Position numbers and translations under genes: made by a program. From CBDUEV01 sp965366365 (GTDB lineage Bacteria; Actinomycetota; Acidimicrobiia; Spongiisociales; JAENVV01), in the NCBI GenBank assembly GCA_965366365.1, contig CBDUEV010000081.1, positions 1 through 11,868 on the forward strand: a DNA stretch of 11,868 bases, read 5' to 3'. Each line of letters starts with the position of its first letter. Positions within the stretch are counted from its first letter, which is position 1. Shown piece by piece: positions 5,989 through 11,868 of this stretch. Below the pieces are notes generated by a model. That model had not been told where the DNA came from, made no database searches, and saw only the letters and a program-made list of their open reading frames with translations.

Positions 5989-8900
5989 ATGTCCGATCGA
6001 TTCCATCCGATCTCCATGGAACAGTTGACCGACTGGGTCTTCACCGAACTCGCCGAAAAGGACGCCCTGTTCGGCATCCCCAGGGCGGGCTTCTTCGTGC
6101 CGCAGCCGGACGACCGCTTCCGGATCGAGAAGTACGGGACCACCTTGGAGACTCCGTTCGGCGTGGCAGCCGGTCCCCACACTCAGATGGCCCAGAACAT
6201 CATCGTCTCGTGGTTGGTGGGCGCCCGGTTCCTCGAGCTCAAGACCGTGCAAACCCTCGACGAGCTCGACGTCAACAAGCCGTGCATCGACCTCGAAGAC
6301 GAGGGCTACAACGTCGAGTGGTCACAAGAACTCAAGGTGTTCGAGTCGTTCGACGAATACCTGCGGGCCTGGGTGCTCATCCACGCCCTCCATGACAAGC
6401 TCGGGTTCCCCGGCGACCGTCCCGGAATGATCTTCAACATGAGCGTCGGCTACAACCTCGAGGGCATCCTCAAGCCCAACGTCCAGTGGTTCTTCGACGC
6501 CATGGCGGATGCCTCGGCCTACCTGCCCAGCTACATCGACATCGTCGCCAAGCACTATCCGGAGGTGCGCAACCTCGATATCCCGGCACAGATCTCGGAC
6601 ACCATCACCCTGTCCACGATGCACGGTTGTCCTCCGGATGAGATCGAACGCATCTCCACCTATCTCATAGAGGAACGCGGCCTCCATACGTCGGTGAAGT
6701 GCAATCCGACGCTGCTCGGCGCCGACCGGGTCCGGAGCATCGTCAACGGCGAACTGGAATTCTCCGATGTGCCGGTGCCCGATGAGGCGTTCGGACACGA
6801 CCTCAAATACGAGGACGCCGTCCCGATGTTCCACAATCTGCGCAGGATCGCCCGACACAAGGACGTCACCTTTGGCCTGAAGCTGACCAACACCCTCGAA
6901 GTGACCAACTTCCGGGATGTCTTCGAGGACGACGAGATGATGTACCTGTCGGGGCGGGCTCTGCATCCGGTCACCACCAACCTGGCTCACAGGATCACGG
7001 AAGAGTTCCGCGGAGACCTGCTTCTCTCCTTCGCCGGAGGCGCCGACTGCTTCAACGTCGCCGACCTCTTGGCCTCGGGCATGAAGACCATCACCGTCTG
7101 TTCCGACCTGCTCAAGTCGGGCGGCTACCTCCGCATGCTCCAGTACATGGAGAACACCAACGCCGCCTTCGACGAAGCGGGTGCGACCGACATCGAAGAC
7201 CTGATCGCCCGTCGGGCGGTCACCAGCCCCGGCTTCGCGGAGTTCGCCCCCCTGCTGACCTACGCCACACTGGAAGGCAGCGGCATCGCCCTCGACCGGA
7301 CCGACGCCCAGGCGCTGGCAGACCATCTCGCCGCCCACACCAGCGAGGGTCCGCTGCTCGCCCAGGTGCCGGCCTGGGCCGCCGACCAGGGCTTCGACGA
7401 GGATCGCTCAGCCGTGATCACCGACCTGACCCGCAAGGTGCTGGCGCGCATCAACCTTCGTCAGTACGCCGAGGCGACGAGAGCTGACTGGCGCCTGCAG
7501 AAGCATTCGCTTCGCACGGATCGATCCAAGACGGACAGGGAACTCCACTTGTTCGACTGCATCGAGGCCCCGTGCGTCGACGAGTGTCCCGTCGACCAAA
7601 GAGTCCCCGAATACATGGGAGCGGTGCGCGATCGGGACTTCGCCAGGGCAGTTGAGATCACCCGGGCCGACAATCCGCTGCCGGCCATCCTGGGTCAGGT
7701 GTGCGACCACCTCTGCGAGAACACCTGCGTGCGGACGCACTTCGATCAGCCCCTGGCTATCCGCCAGATCAAGAAGTTCATCATGTCCCACGAAGCCACT
7801 CCCCACATGGAAGAGCAGGCACCGCCCACGGGCAACAAGGTGGCCATCATCGGCGCCGGACCGGCCGGACTGGCTGCCGCCCAGGAACTTGCCTACGCCG
7901 GGTTCGGTGTGACCATCTTCGAGGCGCACCCCTACGCAGGCGGCATGGTGGGTGGAGCCATCCCCGAGTATCGACTCCCCCAGCCGGACATCGACAAGGA
8001 CATGGCGGTTCTCGAAGAGCTCGGCGTGGAGATTCGCTACGACCAGAAGGCCGGCGTCGATTTCACGATGGACGAGCTCCGAGCCGACGGGTTCGGGTCG
8101 ATCTTCGTCGCCGTAGGAGCCCAACTGGCCAAGCGCCTCGGCCTGGAAGGCGAGGACAGCGAAGGCATCATGGACGCCTTGCTGTTCCTGCGGAGCGTGC
8201 GCGAGGGCGACCCTGTGGCGATCGGCAACCGGGTCGGTGTGATCGGCGCCGGCGACACCGCCATGGACGCGGTGCGTTCGTCGATCCGGGTCGGCGCCGA
8301 GAAGGCGTCCCTCATCTATCGGCGCACGAAGGACCAAATGCCGGCCGATCCCGAGGAGGTACACGCCTGTATCGAGGAGGGGATCGAGATCGTCGAGCTG
8401 GCCTCACCCACCGCCTTGCATATCGAGGACGGGAAGCTGGCAGGGCTGGTCTGCACGCGCAACGAGTACCGGGGTGATCGGGACTCGTCCGGGCGCAAGA
8501 TCCCGCACGAGATCGCCGGCTCCGAGTTCGAGATCCCACTCGACACTCTCATTCTGGCGATCAGCCAGCACTCGATCGTCGACTTCTTCGGCGACCAGCC
8601 TCCTGCCCTCACCGCCAGGGGCTACATCGAGGTCGACGAGAACTTCGAAACCACCATCCCCGGCGTCTATGCCGGGGGCGACGTGGCGGCCCACGGACCG
8701 TCATCGATCGTCAAGGCGGCAGCCGACGGCAAGGCGGTGGCCGCATCCATCATCGCCGCGGCCGGTCGGGCCGAGGAGTCCCGCGTACCGGACTGGCAGC
8801 CGATCGACCTGGCCTCGGCAGTTCTGCGGCGGGGCCGGCGCCAGTACCGGGTTCCCATCCGGCACACCGACGTCGACGATCGGCTCAACTTCAAAGCAAC

Positions 8901-9576
8901 CGTCCTCAACTACACGGAAGAAGAGGCTGTGGCCGAAGCGAGTCGATGCATCGACTGCCACGAGATCTGCAGCCTGTGCGTGGGCGTCTGTCCCAACATG
9001 GCGTTGATGACCTACGAGATGGAGCCGTTCCGAGCTGAGCTGCCGGCGCTGGCCGCTGCAGGGGGCAGTGTGCAGGTCGGCGACATCTACTCGAGACGGG
9101 CTGACCAGCGGCTGCAGATCGTGGTGCTGACCGACTTCTGCAACGAGTGCGGCAACTGTGTCACCGCATGTCCGACGTCGGGGAAGCCCTATGTCGACAA
9201 GCCTCGCCTCTACCTGAATCGGGACGACTTCCTCGCTGAGAAGACGAACGCCTTCATGCTCTATCGCCAAGGCGACGAGGCCACGCTCGAGGCACGTTGG
9301 GACGGAGAGACCCACACCATGGTGCTGAACGGGTCGGTCGAGTACTCCTCGCCGAGCTTCAACGCCACCCTGGACGCCGAGTCGTTCCGATTGGTCGAGG
9401 CGCGGCCCGCCGACGGTGTACCGGACGGTCAGGCGCTGTCGCTCGATGCAGCCGCCGACATGTACGTGGTGCTGCGAGGCCTGCTCGGCTCGATGCCCCA
9501 GATCCCCTCAGCCATTCCGGCCGGCGGCGACGCCGCCTACACCCTTGTTGAGCATCCGGGCTACTCGGAGGACTGA
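5989..9576 (+). CDS. ygfK: YgfK-like FMN/FAD/iron-sulfur oxidoreductase (annotated in relatives as putative selenate reductase subunit)
   Basis: A 1195-residue cytosolic redox protein that matches E. coli YgfK along its length (about 1030 residues there). Residues 1-400 form a dihydroorotate-dehydrogenase-like FMN barrel: FGVAAGPHTQMAQN (57-70), ELKTVQ (83-88), FNMSVGYNLEG (149-159) and FAGGADCFNVADLLASG (348-364). Residues 520-600 form an N-terminal iron-sulfur domain of the GltD/dihydropyrimidine dehydrogenase type with C524, C529, C533, C572, C576 and C580. An FAD site follows at GAGPAG (622-627) and an NAD(P)H site at GAGDTA (753-758) with YRR at 777-779. The C-terminus has two ferredoxin motifs: C987, C990, C994, C997 and C1001, then CxxCxxCxxxCP at 1051-1062. 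Electrons should pass from NAD(P)H through FAD and the clusters to FMN. AGGAG lies seven bases before the ATG. The selenate label comes from old annotation. Genetic links in gut bacteria point to purine or urate breakdown, which fits the neighbouring genes better. The exact reaction is not shown here. Confidence 0.9.
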   Translation: MSDRFHPISMEQLTDWVFTELAEKDALFGIPRAGFFVPQPDDRFRIEKYGTTLETPFGVAAGPHTQMAQNIIVSWLVGARFLELKTVQTLDELDVNKPCIDLEDEGYNVEWSQELKVFESFDEYLRAWVLIHALHDKLGFPGDRPGMIFNMSVGYNLEGILKPNVQWFFDAMADASAYLPSYIDIVAKHYPEVRNLDIPAQISDTITLSTMHGCPPDEIERISTYLIEERGLHTSVKCNPTLLGADRVRSIVNGELEFSDVPVPDEAFGHDLKYEDAVPMFHNLRRIARHKDVTFGLKLTNTLEVTNFRDVFEDDEMMYLSGRALHPVTTNLAHRITEEFRGDLLLSFAGGADCFNVADLLASGMKTITVCSDLLKSGGYLRMLQYMENTNAAFDEAGATDIEDLIARRAVTSPGFAEFAPLLTYATLEGSGIALDRTDAQALADHLAAHTSEGPLLAQVPAWAADQGFDEDRSAVITDLTRKVLARINLRQYAEATRADWRLQKHSLRTDRSKTDRELHLFDCIEAPCVDECPVDQRVPEYMGAVRDRDFARAVEITRADNPLPAILGQVCDHLCENTCVRTHFDQPLAIRQIKKFIMSHEATPHMEEQAPPTGNKVAIIGAGPAGLAAAQELAYAGFGVTIFEAHPYAGGMVGGAIPEYRLPQPDIDKDMAVLEELGVEIRYDQKAGVDFTMDELRADGFGSIFVAVGAQLAKRLGLEGEDSEGIMDALLFLRSVREGDPVAIGNRVGVIGAGDTAMDAVRSSIRVGAEKASLIYRRTKDQMPADPEEVHACIEEGIEIVELASPTALHIEDGKLAGLVCTRNEYRGDRDSSGRKIPHEIAGSEFEIPLDTLILAISQHSIVDFFGDQPPALTARGYIEVDENFETTIPGVYAGGDVAAHGPSSIVKAAADGKAVAASIIAAAGRAEESRVPDWQPIDLASAVLRRGRRQYRVPIRHTDVDDRLNFKATVLNYTEEEAVAEASRCIDCHEICSLCVGVCPNMALMTYEMEPFRAELPALAAAGGSVQVGDIYSRRADQRLQIVVLTDFCNECGNCVTACPTSGKPYVDKPRLYLNRDDFLAEKTNAFMLYRQGDEATLEARWDGETHTMVLNGSVEYSSPSFNATLDAESFRLVEARPADGVPDGQALSLDAAADMYVVLRGLLGSMPQIPSAIPAGGDAAYTLVEHPGYSED

Positions 9577-9595
9577 ACGGAACCGACGGCTCCGT
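9577..9595 (+). terminator. Short hairpin right after the ygfK-like stop codon, weak terminator candidate
   Basis: The bases directly after the TGA can fold as ACGGA-A-CC, loop GAC, GG-C-TCCGT: seven pairs with one internal mismatch and a 3-base loop. There is no T-run after it. Its place at the end of the operon resembles the stronger hairpin after the importer operon. It could also be chance in GC-rich DNA. The rest of the gap to 9771 shows no gene. Confidence 0.25.
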
Positions 9596-9771
9596 GACCC
9601 ACCACAGGTGACGGGCGAACTCGGTGGGCACGTCTCCGAACTCCTGCAGGCGATGAAACTCGAACGGACGTCCGACCCTGGCCTGGCCGACCGAAAGGCG
9701 GCATCCTGAGTGGAACGGGCGAGCGAGCGTCGCCTGGATGCGGCGTGCTGCCCCCTCTGTCAGGAGGTGCC

Positions 9772-10272
9772 ATGACCACAGACATCCGGAGTACCGAGAC
9801 CGTACCCGCGACCGAGAAGTCCCTGCGCCGACCACCAGCGCTCTGGTTGTTGATCGCGACGCTGGTGTTCCAAGCGATCGGCGCCGTCGGAGGCGGTGTG
9901 GTCTTCCTCCTCGACATCGATGGAGGGCTGATGGGGATGGACACAAGCTCGCTGGCGGGCACACCCGTCGACACGTACCTACTGCCGGGCTTGCTTCTGC
10001 TCATTCCCCTCGGTTTGGTACCCCTCTACGTGGCTTGGGCTTTGGTGCGGCGCCCCCGCTACCAGTGGATCGCCTGGCTGGAGCATCTCACCAAGACCGA
10101 GGCGGCGTGGTGCGGCGCGATAGCGGTCGGGATCGGGCTGCTCGTGTGGATCGTCGCCGAGTACCTCTACATCGATTACCACTGGCTTCAGGCGGTCTTT
10201 GGCGTCACCGGCGCCGTGATCGCTGGCCTGGCGCTTCTGCCCTCGGTGCGTCGCTTCTACGCCATCCGGTGA
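9772..10272 (+). CDS. Hypothetical four-helix integral membrane protein
   Basis: A 166-residue protein I do not recognise. After a polar N-terminus of about 20 residues it has four hydrophobic segments that look like membrane helices: the stretch starting ALWLLIATLVFQAIG, then TYLLPGLLLLIPLGLVPLYV, then AAWCGAIAVGIGLLVWIVAE, and HWLQAVFGVTGAVIAGLALL near the end. Between helices two and three is a basic patch (VRRPRYQW). The frame is open from a GTG at 9745, but the ATG at 9772 is preceded directly by AGGAGGTG, so I start there. It lies 195 bases after the ygfK-like gene and 18 bases before a second small membrane protein gene, with which it probably forms an operon. No enzyme motif is visible and no link to the purine-type genes is evident. 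Confidence 0.8.
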   Translation: MTTDIRSTETVPATEKSLRRPPALWLLIATLVFQAIGAVGGGVVFLLDIDGGLMGMDTSSLAGTPVDTYLLPGLLLLIPLGLVPLYVAWALVRRPRYQWIAWLEHLTKTEAAWCGAIAVGIGLLVWIVAEYLYIDYHWLQAVFGVTGAVIAGLALLPSVRRFYAIR

Positions 10273-10290
10273 CGGAAAGGAGCTAGGTCG

Positions 10291-10719
10291 ATGCAGGTGT
10301 TTTGGGGGGTCATCGTGGTGCTCCTGGCGTTGCTGGCCTGGGCCGGACAGGTGATCTCGTGGCTGGCGCCGGACACTGCCGTGCGCCTGACCCTCATGGA
10401 GTCCGAGGATGCCGTCGAGCCGACCTACTGGGCCGATATTCGCGGCGAGGCAGCATGGGATAGCCTCACGCTCTGGACGATGGTCGTAGCTGGAATCCTG
10501 CTCATCGTCGACCATTCGGCCTGGACCACTTTCGGCCTGGTCGGAGGTGGCATGTATGGGTATTTCGCCGGCCGGGGAATCCTCACCCGACTGGCCATGC
10601 AGCGCCGGGGTCTCCGAATCGGGAGCCCTCAGAGCGTGAGGGTCGGGTTGAGCCTTCTGAGCATCTGGGGCGTCATGAGCCTGGCCGTCATCGTGGCGGC
10701 GCTCCGAGCGATCTCATGA
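10291..10719 (+). CDS. Hypothetical integral membrane protein
   Basis: A 142-residue protein I do not recognise. It starts almost directly with a hydrophobic segment (MQVFWGVIVVLLALLAWAGQ), followed by a polar, acidic loop containing ESEDAVEPTYWADIRGEAAW. Two further hydrophobic stretches (SLTLWTMVVAGILLIV and TFGLVGGGMYGYFAGRGI), a basic loop (RLAMQRRGLR) and a last helix (VGLSLLSIWGVMSLAVIVAAL) follow, so about four membrane passes. The ATG has AAAGGAG eight bases upstream and lies 18 bases after the stop codon of the previous membrane protein gene. The two are likely co-transcribed and may form a complex, but that is inference. It converges on the acetyltransferase gene. Confidence 0.8.
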   Translation: MQVFWGVIVVLLALLAWAGQVISWLAPDTAVRLTLMESEDAVEPTYWADIRGEAAWDSLTLWTMVVAGILLIVDHSAWTTFGLVGGGMYGYFAGRGILTRLAMQRRGLRIGSPQSVRVGLSLLSIWGVMSLAVIVAALRAIS

Positions 10720-10854
10720 AACAGGTCACCGAGCCGGGGAGGAACGCAGGGTGAACATCACTGCCACGACGTCGGTGGTAGCGATCGCCTGATTCCCGCT
10801 CATCTGATTGCTCGCCGGGGCATCTGGCTGGCGCGATGGTGACTCGCCGACGGT

Positions 10855-10880
10855 GAGATCGCCCACGAGAGACGGATCTC
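10855..10880. terminator. Inverted repeat between convergent genes, weak bidirectional terminator candidate
   Basis: GAGATC at 10855-10860 and GATCTC at 10875-10880 form a 6-bp stem with a 14-base loop in the gap between the plus-strand membrane protein gene and the minus-strand acetyltransferase gene. The place suits a shared terminator, but the stem is short and no T-run follows on either side. The remaining gap (10720-10890) shows no gene. Confidence 0.25.
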
Positions 10881-10890
10881 GGGTTCGAGG

Positions 10891-11391
10891 CTATGGGTTC
10901 AGTGACACGTCCTTGACCATGGTGTCGGACGCAGGACCTCGACCAACCACTCGGTAGCCCTCGCTGATGTACAACCAGTGGGCATGGTTGGTTCGCTCTA
11001 CGCTGAGGCTGATTGCCCGAATGCCGACCGATCGGGCCCGTTCGGCTATTTGCCTAAGCAGGGCTCGCCCCACCCCCCGGCGCCTCCATGAAGCCGTCAC
11101 CGCCATGCTCAGCTCAGGCACATCGTCGGCCACGTACCCGTATCCTGGATCATCGCCGTTGAAGTAACGCAGCCACGCTGCGCCGATCGGTTGACCGTCA
11201 CCCTCCGCGATGAGACCGATTTCGCCTGCGAGAGGCCATCCATCGATGTAATGGGCCAGGCCCGAGTCTGCCGCGACGGCCTCTCGGGAGAGCTGACGCT
11301 CGGGGTTCCAGTTCACTGCTTCCACGAGCATGTCGAACAGGAAGGGCTGGTCTTCGAGGGTTGCTGCACGTAGATCGTCCCGGTTGCTCAT
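10891..11391 (-). CDS. GNAT-family N-acetyltransferase
   Basis: A 166-residue single-domain acetyltransferase of the GNAT superfamily, which moves an acetyl group from acetyl-CoA to an amine on a small molecule or protein. The cofactor-binding motif A is clear: ELSMAVTASWRRRGVGRALL at 93-112, with the pyrophosphate loop RRxGVGRA at 104-110, followed by helix RQIAERARSVG. The C-terminal motif B reads NHAHWLYISEGYRVVGRG (135-152), with Y141 in the position of the usual general acid. The frame is open to a GTG at 11454, but the extra 21 residues (MDRRGGSGELPW and so on) look unlike a folded domain, so I prefer the ATG at 11391. Its ribosome binding site (AGG) is weak. The substrate cannot be predicted. 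It stands alone and converges on the membrane protein genes. Confidence 0.88.
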   Translation of the reverse strand: MSNRDDLRAATLEDQPFLFDMLVEAVNWNPERQLSREAVAADSGLAHYIDGWPLAGEIGLIAEGDGQPIGAAWLRYFNGDDPGYGYVADDVPELSMAVTASWRRRGVGRALLRQIAERARSVGIRAISLSVERTNHAHWLYISEGYRVVGRGPASDTMVKDVSLNP

Positions 11392-11789
11392 CAGCCTGAG
11401 GATGGCGACAGGCCGGCACCACGGCAACTCTCCTGATCCACCACGTCGATCCACTCCGGCGACGACGAATCCACGGCCGTGAGGTGGTGGACCGCGCCGC
11501 CAACGGCGAACCGCCCATGATCACCCACGCTCTGGGTGGTCGATGGGCTGAGAGCTGGCGAGGAAGTCCGTCGGAAAGGTCGAAGGCGGCGGGTCCTGCG
11601 GGTTGCTCACGTGCTTCTGTGGCTCAGGAGCGCTGGCGAGCCGTTCGCTCATTGCCGCGTCTGTAATTGCCCGTGACCGTGGCCATGATCTCTTGCGGAG
11701 CCTGCTGTGTTTGCGACCCACCTCGCGTACAGGTTCTTGTCGGCGGCAGTAGGTAGTTTGGAAGAGCAACGCCGAGAGAAGGGTGAGTC
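11392..11789. other. Gene-free divergent region
   Basis: This 398-base stretch separates the minus-strand acetyltransferase start from the plus-strand VOC gene start. Short frames on both strands (for example 11484-11666 plus and 11521-11769 minus, the latter with a TTG start) have no recognisable domain, no clear ribosome binding site and a composition typical of shadow frames. I see no tRNA, repeat or convincing promoter pair. It presumably holds the promoters for both flanking genes. Confidence 0.5.
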
Positions 11790-11868
11790 ATGCCGGAGCG
11801 GACGGGTTATGCCCACGGGGTACCGAGTTGGGTCGATCTGGGGACCAACGATGTCGAGGGGGCCAAGC
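11790..11868 (+). CDS. VOC/glyoxalase-like protein, N-terminal fragment cut by the window edge
   Basis: The first 26 codons of a gene that runs off the right edge. The start reads MPERTGYAHGVPSWVDLGTN followed by DVEGAK. The GxPxWVDLGTxDVExAK pattern is the first strand and helix start of actinobacterial vicinal oxygen chelate (glyoxalase/bleomycin resistance-like) proteins, in which two such modules are often fused. AGAAGG lies shortly before the ATG and supports the start. The function of this subgroup is mostly unknown, and the metal ligands lie beyond the edge. Confidence 0.7.
   Translation, partial: MPERTGYAHGVPSWVDLGTNDVEGAK

Noticed and set aside
6322..8364. Two long minus-strand frames (338 and 318 codons) inside the ygfK-like gene
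   Set aside because: They are shadows of the strongly supported plus-strand gene, with low-complexity charged composition and no recognisable motif.
5989..9576. Real selenate reductase subunit, as the family label says
   Set aside because: There is no molybdenum-enzyme subunit in the window, and the protein has the parts of a soluble NAD(P)H flavoprotein of the dihydropyrimidine dehydrogenase kind. The label is inherited annotation.
11521..11769. 82-codon minus-strand frame in the right-hand gap
   Set aside because: It has a TTG start with no ribosome binding site, a composition without domain character, and lies where promoters of the two divergent genes should be.
1..11868. CRISPR array, insertion sequence, integrase or phage genes
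   Set aside because: I saw no regularly spaced repeats of suitable length, no transposase or integrase motifs and no terminal inverted repeats. The window reads as ordinary chromosomal metabolic DNA.

Overview
The window is GC-rich throughout, with dense gene packing, many long antisense shadow frames, GGAG-type ribosome binding sites and an actinobacterial-style lipoprotein signal. I infer a high-GC actinobacterium, perhaps of the Acidimicrobiia. There is no 16S rRNA or tRNA gene to confirm this.

Layout. (1) Positions 117-4679, minus strand: a four-gene ABC importer operon of the BMP (basic membrane protein / purine nucleoside) family. In transcription order it holds permease, permease, substrate-binding lipoprotein and double ATPase. 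The first two junctions are coding overlaps or near-overlaps, and a GC-rich hairpin follows the last stop codon. (2) Positions 4680-4934: a divergent control region rich in short direct and inverted repeats. (3) Positions 4935-9576, plus strand: a two-gene operon encoding an SsnA-type amidohydrolase and a 1195-residue YgfK-type multidomain iron-sulfur flavoprotein. (4) Positions 9772-10719, plus strand: two small integral membrane proteins of unknown function. (5) Positions 10891-11391, minus strand: a GNAT acetyltransferase. (6) A gene-free stretch, then the first 26 codons of a VOC/glyoxalase-like protein on the plus strand at the right edge.

How the genes may work together. In Escherichia coli, ssnA and ygfK lie in one cluster, and relatives of that cluster in gut anaerobes have been linked to anaerobic breakdown of purines and uric acid. 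Here the same pair stands back to back with a BMP-type importer, a transporter class known mainly for nucleosides. The simplest reading is a compact purine-type salvage or catabolic module: import, amidohydrolase, then an NAD(P)H-linked reductive step on the ring by the YgfK protein. The rest of the known cluster (xanthine-dehydrogenase-like XdhD, carbamoyltransferase YgeW, lyase YgeX, hydrolase YgeY, dihydropyrimidinase) is not in this window, so the substrate is inferred, not shown.

The most unusual points are three. The amidohydrolase begins right at its HxH metal motif, with no N-terminal beta-sandwich segment. The YgfK protein carries the modules of dihydropyrimidine dehydrogenase in a permuted order. 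The shared divergent region holds an organised set of repeats that could be regulator sites.
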